This document shows, in pieces, positions 34,415 to 46,869 of a stretch of 64,000 nucleotides of DNA. The position numbers were made by a program, and so were the translations under genes. Each line of letters opens with the position of its first letter. Position 1 is the first letter of the stretch. The stretch comes from Apiospora phragmitis. Lineage: Eukaryota > Ascomycota > Sordariomycetes > Amphisphaeriales > Apiosporaceae. The notes under the pieces are model-generated. The model had not been told where the DNA came from and did not search any database. It saw only the letters and a list, made by a program, of their open reading frames with translations. The stretch covers positions 5,270,001 to 5,334,000 of the forward strand of contig JAQQWL010000011.1 of the NCBI GenBank assembly GCA_038363925.1, in the 5' to 3' direction.

Positions 34415-35165
34415 GAAACTGATACTCATATGTAGGTCAAGATAATCGATGCTGAAATGCGGGAAAGCCGACTGGGAATGATACAAAGCCCAGTACAAAT
34501 GGACCATGAAACAAATTGATACATCAACAAGTAGAAATGAAATGTCGGCGCAATCAGGGAGGGCCCGTGAGATAGCAAGGCAATGGATGTTAGGCCGCCC
34601 TGACTGAATGTTCCCTTTCAGTTTCATACATACCTATACCTACACGTTCGGTGGTGTGCGTCTGGAGTTATTGAGTATGTACATTGATAGTTGCAGATTG
34701 GAGTGTACTGTTATATTACCTAGGTACCTACATACATAAGTTTAATGGTTGCCGTCACGCACAATCAACATGTTAGGAGCCACCGGGCTTCCACTCGACT
34801 TCGCGCTTTCCTATATCTCAAATACAATTGAAGTATAAGTGGAAGCACCAGTTGGGAAGTCATAGGATCCTAGCTCCTTCCCTGTATTGGATGTGGGTAA
34901 GTGGGGGACCCGTCGGCTAACCCAACCCACATTAGCCATCTTATCGATAAAAGATTAGATCTGGTAATTGGCCCAGGGTGGGGTTATGCTCTGAACTTTT
35001 TATTTTTGGGTGTGATACTGAGGTACCGTAGGCCGTTGTTTCTTGCCCGCGATTCTTAGCTTCACTAAGTTTCTTCCTTCAGATCAATCCGCGACTCTAA
35101 TCACCTCCCGGGGTGCCTCGAAACTTATTGCACAGGGCGCATACGGATACGCCAGTCGACCAGCC
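34415..35165. other. Divergent promoter region between msh4 and rsa4
   Basis: 750 bases shared by two divergent genes. It contains the CCTAGGTACCTACATACATA-type motif common in sordariomycete intergenic DNA near 34720. No separate gene seen. Confidence 0.55.
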
Positions 35166-37140
35166 ATGGCGACCATTGCCCCTCCCCCGTCCAAGCGGCA
35201 GCGTCGCGAAGTTCTGGAGCGCTCGCAGATCCAGGCCGACGTGACACCCGCCCCGATCGAAGCCGACTCTTTCAAGGCTCGATTCATTGACAGCGATTCG
35301 AACCAATTGGCTGAGGTTGTCGAGATTCCTCTGGCAGACGCAAGCGAGAAGAATGTCTCGCTACTCCTGAACACACTGCTTGGTCGAGACAGGGACGAGT
35401 TTACTCCGTACAAATTTCGCATACATTTACCCGGCTCCGATGTTATACTAGACAAATACCCTTCACCGTCCGAATTCCTAGCTGTTTTGCGAAGCCACGG
35501 TGTCGCAAACCCCTTTGAGACGACTCTGACCCTCTCCGCCGAACCTCAGAGCGTTTTCCGGGTCCAGGCTGTGACTCGCTTGTCCCACAAGATTTCAGGG
35601 CATGGCCAGCCCATTCTCGCCTGCCAATTCTCGCCAAAGAACAGCAAATATCTCGCCACTGGTTCGGGAGACTGCACAGCGCGGATTTGGGATGCCGATA
35701 CTGGCACCCCGAAATGCACTCTTTCCGGGCATACAGGATGGGTTTTGGCCGTTTCATGGAGCCCCTGTGGGGCATGGCTCGCAACAGGTAGCTACGACAA
35801 GACCGTTAGGATATGGGACCCTGAGACTGGCAAGCCCATAGGAAAACCTCTGACGGGGCATTCTAAATGGGTAACCGGTCTCGCTTGGGAACCCTACCAC
35901 ATGTGGCAAGATGGGGCCCCGCGCCTGGCAAGCTCGAGTAAAGACGGCACTGTTCGGGTCTGGAATCCTATTGTTGGTCGTGCTGACCATGTACTCTCTG
36001 GCCACAAAGGGAATGTGACGTGTGTTCGGTGGGGAGGCGTTGGATTGATCTACACTGCTAGCCAGGACAAGACTATTAAGTGCTGGAATGCGGCTGACGG
36101 AACACTGGCGCATACTCTCAATGGCCATGCTCACTGGGTAAACCACTTGGCTACATCAAGCGACTTCGTGTTAAGGACCTCATACCACGACCACACGAGA
36201 AATGTTCCCGAAACCGCAGAAGCAAAGCGAGCAAAAGCAAAGGAGCGGTTTGAGAAAGCTGCCATGCGGCAGGGTAAAATTGTCGAGAGACTTGTTTCAG
36301 CAAGCGACGATTTCACGATGTACCTTTGGGGCGACCCGAACGAGAGCACAAAGCCCCTCCAGAGAATGGTTGGCCATCAGAAACAGGTCAGTGCCAACTC
36401 ACTTCTTGCGTACTGAACACGGACTGCAGTCCGTGTTCCGCAGAGTTCGAGAATAATACGCAATGACGATAGCAACTAACCTAAGTGATACAGATAAATC
36501 ATTGCAGTTTCTCGCCGGATGGCAACCTGATTGCTAGTGCTAGCTTTGATAATCATGGTAAATTACTTCAGGGTGTACTCTCAAGGGTCATCTCCATTCG
36601 CATCATGCTAACTAAACCGTTTTTATAGTCAAGATATGGAGCGCCAAGTAAGTTGGACGTGGAAGATGCTGGTTTATAGTTCTGTTGGCATGCTAATCCA
36701 CACACCTTGCAGAGACGGAAGGTTTCTGAACAGCTTGCGTGGTCACGTTGCTCCCGTCTATCAATGCGCCTTCTCGGCTGATTCGAGGCTCTTGGTTTCT
36801 TGTTCGAAGGATACCACATTGAAAGGTAAGCTGAGCTCTACTTTCTATGCATAATATCGATTGACTGAGTGTATAGTGTGGAATATGCAAACCTTCAAGT
36901 TAGCTGTGGACCTCCCAGGTCATGAGGATGAAGTATGGGCAGTGGTACGTATATCCCGATTCTTTCCGATTCTTTCTCCTACATCTAGGGTTTCTCTAGA
37001 GGCACACCTACAAACTACCTCGAGGTCTCCGTAAACGTTTTGGGCAGTACTGACTCTGACTGTTGTAGGATTGGAGCCCTACCGATTCGCGAGTAGGCAG
37101 CGGTGGGAAGGATAAGGCTGTACGTCTGTGGTGTCGATGA
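35166..37140 (+). CDS. rsa4: Ribosome assembly factor Rsa4/NLE1 (Notchless), WD40 protein
   Basis: Exons 35166-36386, 36494-36557, 36629-36647, 36713-36825, 36877-36944 and 37069-37140 give 518 residues, the family's normal length. The third exon is only 19 bases, but it is needed to keep WSAKDGRFLNSLRGH in frame. The N-terminal NLE ubiquitin-like (MIDO-binding) domain covers about residues 35-125. In yeast it binds the MIDAS domain of the AAA ATPase Rea1 during pre-60S maturation. Eight WD40 blades follow, with clear GH...WD repeats (ATGSGDCTARIWD, ATGSYDKTVRIWD, ASSSKDGTVRVWN, ending GSGGKDKAVRLWCR). The insertion between blades 5 and 6 with EAKRAKAKERFEKA is typical of the family. The protein acts in the nucleolus and nucleus. 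The ATG at 35166 is preferred over an upstream in-frame start because family members begin with a short P-P-P-S-K-R-Q-R-R segment. Confidence 0.95.
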
Positions 37141-40100
37141 TAGGCTCAATTTAATCCGAGTGATCGCACACTATATAGTCGTACCTACTTATCGAATGAA
37201 ATATCTGAGCAACTGAGATGGTACAGCTCTGAATGTTTATGAGGCGATTAGCTTCTGCCTTGTGGAATCAACCTCTCGAACTCCAGAATGCCACCTAAGT
37301 GTATAAAACTGAGGACTACCCGAGTACTATACGGTGCTCGTGTTTTCCCTGGTCCTAATGAGTCATCCTGGTGATCTGCTGCGACTCGAAATGAACGATG
37401 GGGGACATTACAGTGCGGCCCATGACTTGCATTCTCAGACTCGTCCATTTGGCTTCCTTACCATCCCAGCCGAAGAATATATCCACACGACCAAAGGCAG
37501 TATCAGTCAACAGTACATTGGCCCTTCTCAAACAACTGCTAACGAGACCTGTAATAGGTGTTATTTTCATGCCACAACACCCACTCAACCACACCACTAT
37601 TCTCCCAACCTGCGTTCCCATCCCCTTTCTGTTTCTTGCTGAACTAGATCCACTACGTGGCGAGGAGGTCAGGGCTCTATCTCCTTGGTCGTACGTCCTC
37701 CATCGAGGTAGGCTCGAGTTATGCGTACCTATTGAGAGTACCGTTGGTTGTCTGCCAGCCAAGAGGATGAGTATTGGGGTTTCTGGGGACCCGTCCCAGG
37801 ATACATGCAAATTTCTCGCGTTAAACCTGGGTTTTTATTGGATGGGCTGTCTCTAGGGGGCTCCCGCTAATCTAAGTAATGAATACCAGCTAATAGAAAG
37901 CACGGGCGATATCTCTGCATGGAGGGCAAACATAATCTGCCATCCTTGTGTTTTGCAGATGGTGTTAGATAACACCGACTGAATGCTTCCGCGAAGAGTT
38001 CTTCTCTAGATAGTAAACATTGAATGCCGGTTTGCCTGTGTTTACGGAGACACATGAGCCATTTTGGGCGCTTCCAGACGTGGGAGTCCTACATAGTATT
38101 GGTGGTCTAGGGAAGGGAAGTATTGCGTGTAGATCACACCAGAGTCTGAAGCCAGCTCATCAGGTCAACACCCTCAGAGATACTACTCTCCCCACATGCG
38201 CAAATGAGTGCAGACCACTGCTTCTTTGCTTTTCGAAGTGCCCTGGTGCATACTAATGACACTTATAGGGAAACCTCTAACTTCCCATTAGGCCGAGGAC
38301 CTAGACTTGCATGCGTCAAGGGAGAAGAAAAGGAAGGCCGGGTCTCGTTACCTATGCCGATAACTCGTACGACTCCCTTGCCGGAAGGGGCGATGGTTTT
38401 CGGGTCTCGGGCCATTGAGTGAGGTTGGGATAATAATCTGTTGAGTATTACCCCGGGCCAAGGCGATTCCGTCGATCATCTTACCGCCACGATCTGTATC
38501 AACCGGCAATGCTTTCCTCGTGCACATCTCACATTTAATCCTTCGCCCCGTGTTCGGCGATGCAATATCAAGACCTGTACTGATTGGGCCAGCTCAGACA
38601 GCCTCGAACAAGGAAGGTCCCACACCCATCAGGGCAGATGCAGCTTGAGCGTATGGCCATCAAAAGAGGTGAAACCCTGTTGGTGTTTCTGGAAGAAAAC
38701 GGTCCGGTTGCTGCATCCATGTTTCGACGTGCAGTGGAGGTTATCTGCACCTAGGGAAGAGTCAATCAGCTGGACTGATGGGCGTGCTCGGCGCGTAAAA
38801 GCGTCGGATAGATGGTAGGCGGCCTTGTTGGGGGTGGAGGAGGAGAGCCCATAGAGACAACCCCATCTCACATGTTATTTGTAACAACTTGTCTATTTCA
38901 GTCTTCCTGGAATCCCGAAGAGGCCGCGCGTTGGACGCGATGCCCGAGAACTTGCGAATACCACACACACACTGACTCACGGCTGGCATTCTTATCGCGT
39001 AAGGTGAGGTTCAGCCCAAAAATAGGTCCTGTGAGACGTTACTTAGCTTATTGGGTCTTGTGTGACCCCTTTTTCCCTGTATTGACGTCAATGACACTAT
39101 ATCCAGGATATGCGACACCATTGACATACAGGGACCAACCTGTCCTCGATATCTTGCCTTGTAATATGACATAGCCCACGGGATCCCACGAGAAGGCGCA
39201 AGATGTTGTTCCAAGCCACACAGCGCCCCATCGTGGAATCCCGTGGAATGTCCAGGCTGATCCGCCATGCACGCCCGCTGCTAGGCAAACCTCCCACGGG
39301 CGCTGGAGGCGTTTATTGGGGTAAATCTAGATGCGTTATGCACCATGTATGCAAGGTCCGAATACCGACGAACCATTCCATTAGAGCGAGGCTACTGTTT
39401 CTACCCGGTTTCTAGTCCAAACAGGCAAGTACACCCGTGTGTGATGGAATCGAATTGCCATGATCACGTCGTGTTGGTAATGTCGACTTCATGAGAATAG
39501 GATAGTGAAGACAACATCCCCGGCCACAAGCTCGACCATCAGCTGATCAGAAGGATTGCAGGTGAGAGGATTGAGAGGAAGGGTGGAGGAGCGTTTGTAC
39601 CGTTGGGCCTCGGCCCGTCCCAGTAGATCCAATGACATTGATATATTCCAATCTCGGGAGCCAAATTGACGCGATGCGCGCACATGCGTTGGGGTACTGG
39701 CCGAACACACACACACCTAATGTGTTTTTGTCAGGTTGGGCAGAGCAAAAGGTTGGGGAAGGACGGAGAAGAGAGGCCAGGAGCAAGCAAACCAATGCAC
39801 CCTCCAAGAAGGAGTACCTACGGATGGGAATTGGATGTGGCTTGGAGGGGGGATTCCAGAGGTGCCATGCAAAACTCATCGATTGGTGTCCTATCAGAGC
39901 ATTCTGACATGTCACCCGAGAAAAACTAGCTAGAAAACCCGAAAATCATGCTCATGCAAAGCAGGAGTGCCAAGTGGATGCCACGATGAACAAGTCATTA
40001 ACGTCTGGGGAAATGGCCGGAGCACTGGAGCCTGTCATTTGCTCGCAAGGAGCGCCGGGCAGGCCGGATTAGGAGGTGGTTGCAAGGCCGTCGATGAGTT

Positions 40101-43100
40101 TGGACCGGAGACCCATTTGATAACTAGCGACACCCCCATTTCGGGAGTTCTCGGGCAGCTCGGACGCGCCCTCATCAATCGAATTATATGCCTCATGCCT
40201 CACTCACCCTAATCTCTATGTAGATACTATTTACACATTGGCCCGAATCCAACTCAAAGAATGACACCCCCTTTTTTCGACTCTGGACTTCGTGAACACG
40301 TATAGAGACCTGGGTGGACATGTGCATACATGAACAGATACAGTCATACAGTTATGTTCTGCAGTCAGACCCTCCCTATTGTTGCCAGGATCGACCACGA
40401 GCTGGGAATATCGATGATGACTGGTCGGTTTGAGGGTCGTTGGGCGCTTGAACTCTCTGCCCGACTTTCTTCCCGACGGTTCTGTTTGCGTCAACTACAC
40501 GTCGAATTGTCAATGGGTGTGCTGGGTATTACATATTATTCCCGTGCACTCTAGGTGGGTCAACTGTAATCCCTTCTTTCTGTGTAGTGAGTGGTATATA
40601 CTGTATGCATCCTCAAGTGGCAGTCGCTGGTGATGGCGAGAGGTCGACCTGCGAGGTCGCATCGTTCGTTCCAAGGGACGAGTAGTTGCGTTAGACTTCC
40701 CGGGCGTGCGGCGTGAGCTGGCCAAGACTACAGCTAGATCCCACCCCCCTAGTTATCTGGTTATTATTTGCTGGTTTAGCAGCCGAAAACCATGTCACCT
40801 TACGGTATGCAGACGTAAAAACCACATGCTATTGAAGCTCTCTCGTAAGAGAGGGGAAGTTTCCAGGAGCTCCCCCCGCACGTCGACGGCTAGATTTCTG
40901 CATCTCCACTGTCGCCGCCAAGACGCAGCCCTCTGTCAAATCACACGTCGTCCTACATTCTAGAACACTCGACTATGCCAGCGAGCGAGAAGCCATTCAC
41001 AGGCCAGCCGGATTTCCGTCTTGGGCAAGTCTTTTGCGTACATGCTTGTTTTAGTGTCAACATGTCGTAAGGCGGGTGTCAACAAAGGCCAATAGGCCCT
41101 GCCGGCTAGGCATACCATTGAGTTTGGCATGCTTGCATCCTAGGTTAGGAGGTAATCCTATACCACTATGTATGCTCGGGTAAACGAAAATCATGGCTTT
41201 ACCTAAGGTTGAGAGCCTATTGCACTATTGCAACGGCTAGTTCCATATTGCGACTTGGCAAATCTCGCTGCACCTTCAGATACATACTGGACCCAAGAAC
41301 AGCCATGTAGGTACCGTGATCATTAAACCCTTGAAGCACACGATGAATTCTTTCGGTGGTCGAGTCAATGTCATGTTCTGTAAGCAACAAGCCACTGCCT
41401 CCGGTTTCAGGTTCCTGGGGAATCTCCCTCACATCGTGTCTTGTTTGAGTAGTTACGCAGATAGACCCCGAAAGGCCAAGCCCCTGCCCCAAACTTCTGC
41501 CGGTCTGGCTAAGCTGGGAAATAGACTTTCATCTAGTTGGGGATATGCATGCACAATATAGCCAACGTGCGCGCGTCGTGGTCAACGCAGTGGTCATCGC
41601 TGTTGTTGTTGTCGTCGCGGCCATATCTAGCGACAGATGGGTAGGGATGCCTCGAGAAAGACCGGGCTAGACCACTCGATAAAACCTGATGATGATGATG
41701 GTTGCGGTATTCGTAACTTGACAGACAGTTCATCTAACTAGCAGCCTGATATTGATGAGGATTGGTAAATGCAAGACCCGACCTGCAAGGCCGATATTCG
41801 TTGCCCGCACGTACAAATCATCGGCAAGTTGGTTACGATTCCGTAAGATCCCTGCTAGCCATGCCTTTGTTGGGACCAGTGGGTGTTGCGACCCCTGTCA
41901 ATCCTCTCCCTTGGCTGGAGGATCTTGAGCCGAAGCTAGCGCAGAGATTTTGCTCGAGGATTCCCGAGGATTCGCATACTTAAGGTATTGATGGGATCCA
42001 TCCGGAGGAATAATAAGTGTACTTACTTTGTTAGCCTGTGTTGGACAGATGACGAAATTGGTCGAAGCTTCCAACATCTCGAGTCTCGACTGCCTGTCCA
42101 CGACCACACGAGTTACACATTTGCCGAAGAAGAGGATTGATGATACTTGACTGCCCAATTTGCTTGAGCCCTGCTTATCTATCGAGATCTGTGTTGCTGG
42201 ATTGCTTACCCTACCCTGCCCAATTTATTCCTCTTTCTGGCTATCGGCACCAAAAGGGCTTGTTGTTGTGTGCCCGGACTAAAAACTCCTGGGCCGATCG
42301 ACAAAATCACTGGAGCTGAGGCCCTTGAGGCGAAGCTTGGCTGTCCGGTATTTTTGTGACTTGTCCAGCAAACCCCGATCACACATCAAAGACTTGATTC
42401 CCGTTGATTCTCGAATCCAGTACAGTGAGCCCCTCCTTTGATTTTCGTGCATCTACTCCGTACTCCTCGGAGCCTTCGCGACAAGAGGGCGTGTATAGCG
42501 CACCATGTCAGCATGTCCCTATACAACAGCATGACATGAGGATTGGCTGTATCATCGCATACCTTCTAACGAGGCTCCAAAAGTCAAAAAAAGCATATAG
42601 CCAGCTATCTCTCCAGGCTCGCGGTTATTGCCCCTTCTTGCTTGACCTTACGAGATCAAAGTTCAAGTCACCACATAAACTCAATAGCGTCACAGACGAC
42701 GACATTCTCGACCCATCCATCTCCCCATCCTTCTCTGCATGCTGCGCGTTGCAAGCAGTTTTGGTGCAAAAGAAACCCGCCGGATGACGTTTCAGCTGCC
42801 AGCCCTGGTGCGAACGTAACAAGCGAAATAATTAAAGACAGCTGGGCCCACGCTATGAGTTGTGGCTTTACGATCTGATCCTGCTACAGTAGCGCCGAGA
42901 AAGAGAAGAAGAAGAAGAAAAAGCGCAGAAGAAAAGCCTCCAGCCATTCCTCCAAAGGTACGTACAATCAGCCTAGGGGTTTCTAAAGTTGTTTCCCGTC
43001 GGACCAGGGCCCCCTGTCTGGATGGCGCTTGCGTCCCAATTGGTACCACGCCCTCGAGCCCAAGCACCAACAAATCCTCCCTTCCCAGGCTCAGCCCTCT

Positions 43101-43989
43101 CAGAGTCGCACTACCTCAACCAGTGGTTGTGGTGCCTGCAGTTGTTGTGGATGGGCAAATGCAGTGCAATCCCGAGCAAATCAGGTTACGTCACGGACGG
43201 CTTCTTTCCCTTCTATTCGCCAGCGGCGCCGTATAGCCGTGCCTGTATTGTATGTGCGTGTGAGTACATGCAGCGCAGACAGGCACCTGGATCGTAATTA
43301 TTATCATTCTTTATTCTTACATGCCCCCCTCCCCTGGTCCTTGTCCGTCCTTCCGGCCTCGAGTTTATGTTGCGATGAACAGTAACTCGGCGTTGTGTGG
43401 GGCTCGACTTTTGCATGTCCGTCTGGTCTGGCTCTGGAGACTGGCGCAACATGAAAGTTTAAGTAAGCTCCAACGTCGGGCCCAGTTTCTTTTACATCCA
43501 CTGACATCAACCTGATCATCTTTGAAACCGGGACCACCCACGACTGTCAGTTCAAGTTCATTTATGTAGTGACAGTTTCCGTCACTTCCAAACCCAAAGA
43601 GTCTCCATCCCAACCTACATACATTCAAGTGCACACTGCACCACTGCACCACTGCTACAACTCCAACTACTACCTGCTTCCCTTCGCTGGTCAGACTCGC
43701 TGCGTACTGAACACACCATAGCTGACAGAGCACAAGTCTCAGGTGCTGCACCCTCGTCGCTCTCCCTTGACAGCTGGAGCTGTCACTTGCTTATTTATTC
43801 TTCACCGTACACGGACTGGTCGTCTGTTCTGTTGCCACAAGAGCGTAGCCTATTTCAACGGGAAACTTGACGCATCCGCCTTTCCCAAACGCAAATACCT
43901 ACTTGCATACCTCGCAACATATCAACACCCAGAGACTGGAATACTCCAACACAACATTCTGAGATCGATCCTCAGACCTCTTGCCCACC
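37141..43989. other. 6.8-kb gene-free region
   Basis: This is the longest gene-free stretch of the window, between rsa4 and the Tps3-like gene, both on the plus strand. All frames are short and shadow-like, with no domain, signal peptide plus splice support, or transposase/reverse-transcriptase motif that I can recognise. It contains short microsatellites (CA near 39705, GAT near 41690, AGA near 42905). The last kilobase is CT-rich and may be the promoter and leader of the Tps3-like gene. A long non-coding RNA or a decayed repeat cannot be excluded. Confidence 0.5.
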
Positions 43990-46869
43990 ATGACGGTGTT
44001 CTTAGCTTCTCTGTAAGTCGTCCCTGTATCGGATCTGGGCTCCCGTCCCTTTCCTATTGCCATTGTCACGAATATACGTTACTGAGAATAAACAGAAATC
44101 TCCCCAAAACTGTCCACTTCAAGCTGCCAGATGCACCCAGGAAAAGAAATCGTTCGCAAAAGGCGCCAAACGCCAAGCCTCCCAAAGCCGTCAACAAGGC
44201 GGTTCGCCCTGTTCTAGATACCCGACCTAGTCTGTTCGCGCCAAACCCCACCGTAACCCCCCCAGAGACCCCCACCGAGGATGAGCATGTCGGTTTGAAC
44301 GATGGCCTCTTTACAAATGAAGATGGCGTACGACTGCACGTCACTGTCTCGGATGATGACAGCAGTGTAGACCTTGGGCCGACTGATCGGGAGTCTCCCA
44401 AATGGGGTGCCCGAATGGACCAGCCAATGTCCCGAGCCAATTCGCCACCCCCTTCCTCTATACTTGACCATTCGCGGATCCTCCAAAAGGCCAAAGAAAT
44501 GGGTCGCCAAGGTGTGACACAACCTCGTGTACATCGCAGCGACAGCCACGACAGGGTCTTTGCCAATGCCAACTGGCGCATTGTCCACTCAGACCAGGGC
44601 AATGGCGGTTTGCGCAATGCCGCCGAGGCCGCACTGCGCGATGGTTATGAGGGCGAATACACTTGGGTTGGCACCCTGGGAATGCCGACTGATGCTCTCG
44701 AGGGAACGCAGCAGAGAGATGATATCCACGATCGCCTTCTCACCGAGTACAACATGCTGACTGTTTTCTGCTCCGACAAGGACTTTGATGGCCATTACTC
44801 GCACTTCTGCAAGCAGATCCTATGGCCCGTTTTCCACTATCAGATTCCTGACAACCCCAAGAGCAAAGCCTACGAAGACCATTCTTGGAAATTCTATGTC
44901 AATGTCAATCAAAACTTCGCCGACAAGATTGTCAAGAACTGGAAGCGGGGCGACACCATTTGGGTCCATGATTACCATCTGCTCCTGGTTCCAGCCATGG
45001 TCCGCCAGAAGATCCCAGACGCCAAGATTGGTCTTTTCCTGCATGTCCCTTTCCCTTCATCGGAAGTCTTCCGTTGCTTGGCAGTGAGAAAGGAGCTTCT
45101 GGAGGGCATGCTTGGGGCCAACTTGATTGGCTTCCAGATTCCGGAATATACTCGACACTTCCTGCAGACATGCAGCAGGATCCTGAACGTTGAGGCTACG
45201 GCGGAAGGAATCCATCTTGAAGACCGATTCGTCAACGTGGAGGCCCAGGCTATTGGCATTGACCCCGTCAGCCTCAACCAACATCGCCAAGACGAAGAAG
45301 TCCAAAAATGGATCAGCATTATGAAAGACCGGTACAAGGACAAGAAGATTATTGTCGCTCGTGACAAGCTGGACCATGTTCGAGGTGTGCGCGAGAAGCT
45401 GCTCTCCTACGAGTTGTTCCTCAACAAGAACCCTCAGTGGCGTGATAAGATTGTCCTTATTCAGGTCGCATTGTCTGGGGGTGAGAATAGTGACCTCGAT
45501 GCCGCAGTCTCGGACATTGTCACGCGTGTGAACTCATCTTGGGCCAATCTTGCATACCAGCCTCTGGTATACCTCAAGCAGGACATCCCGTACTCGCAGT
45601 ATCTGGCTCTGCTTACCATTGCCGACGCATTGATGATTACCAGTCAGCGCGAGGGCATGAACTTGACCTCCCACGAATTCTTGGCTTGCCAGGATGGCGT
45701 ATGCGACGAGAAGAAACACGGCTCTCTGATTCTTTCCGAGTTCACTGGTACCTCGTCCCTTTTCGGCGGCAATGAACTCTTCGGTCAACCCTTGGAGCTA
45801 CCGTCAATGCTCGGATGCCATTGGCAAGGCCGTTGAGATGTCGGACGAGGAGAAAGCGACGCGTTGGACGAAACTCTACGAGACCATCAAGAACCATACT
45901 GGTGGTCAATGGTTTACCAAGTACCTCAAGACCTTGGATGATGCCTTCGAGGAACAACATCGTCACAGCCAGACGTCGATCCCGCGTCTTAATCTGCAGA
46001 ATCTTAGTCTGAGATATTCCCAGTCTCAGCGCCGCTTGTTCTTCCTTGACTTGGAGGGCACCCTTATCCCGAATAACCCCATGAACTCAACGGTGCCAAT
46101 GAATGCTCAGGTATGTCCTTGTAGCTTGATTACTACTAGACCCCCCTGCTAATGTTTTGTTAGCGAACTCTTTCGGTGTTGAATGATCTCGTGGAGGATA
46201 ACCGTAATACAGTCTATGTCATGTCAGGTCGCAGGCCTGACGAATTGGACCGACTCTTCCGCCTGGTTCCCAATCTGGGCCTGATTGCAGAGAATGGTTC
46301 CTTCATCAAGTATACTGGCAACAGTACCTGGACCGAGATAGCGGATCGTTCTAGTGTTGCCGCCTGGAAGGAGTCGGTTCGCTCGACGCTAGAATACTAC
46401 ATTGAGCGCACCCCTGGCGTCGAGGTTGAAGACCGACGCTGCTCCCTCATTTTCGACTACAAGCACGCCGAGGATTTCTCCACTGCCGAACGACAAGCGA
46501 GTGACTGGACAGGTCATATCAACGAATCCTGCGAGGGACAGCATGTACACGCCACCCAGCTGGACAGTTGCGTGGTAGTGGAGTCCACCGACTACACCAA
46601 ACACACTGCGGCCGAGCGCATCTACCATGATATGAAGAACAATGCGCCTTACGGTGATAAGGCTGGCACCGTCGACTTTGTAATGGTTGTTGGCGACGGC
46701 CGCGAAGATGAGAAGGTTTTCAAATGGGCAAACTGCTTGTGCAAGACTGCTATCAAGGATGTTTATACCGTAAGTCTTGGAAACCGCAACACAGAAAGCA
46801 ACTAGCACATTGACACAGGGTGTCACTGGTGTTCTTGTCACTCTGCAGAAGCTGGCCAACTCACCCTAG
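43990..46869 (+). CDS. Tps3/Tsl1-like regulatory subunit of the trehalose-6-phosphate synthase/phosphatase complex, one frameshift
   Basis: A 23-base first exon (43990-44012) is spliced to 44096-46110, then 46164-46769 and 46819-46869. The start is fixed because it restores the N-terminus MTVFLASLNLPKTVHFKLPD. A disordered Pro/Ser-rich region precedes a GT20 glucosyltransferase domain (VHDYHLLLVPAM near residue 298) and a C-terminal HAD phosphatase domain. Catalytic motifs of both are altered. The Lys of the LDYxKG donor motif is Arg (LDHVRG, near 433). The HAD DxDGT motif reads DLEGT (near 659), and the GDDxTDED motif reads GDGREDE (near 857). Such changes mark the Tps3/Tsl1 class, which holds Tps1 and Tps2 together and tunes them, rather than active Tps2. 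One extra T at 45780-45781 shifts the frame before SVNPWSYRQC. Allowing for it, the protein has 897 residues. Confidence 0.85.

Noticed and set aside
42862..43236. A 124-codon frame with a basic N-terminus (KRRRRRKSAEEK)
   Set aside because: It arises from an AGA-rich microsatellite and has no conserved features downstream. It overlaps the probable leader region of the Tps3-like gene.
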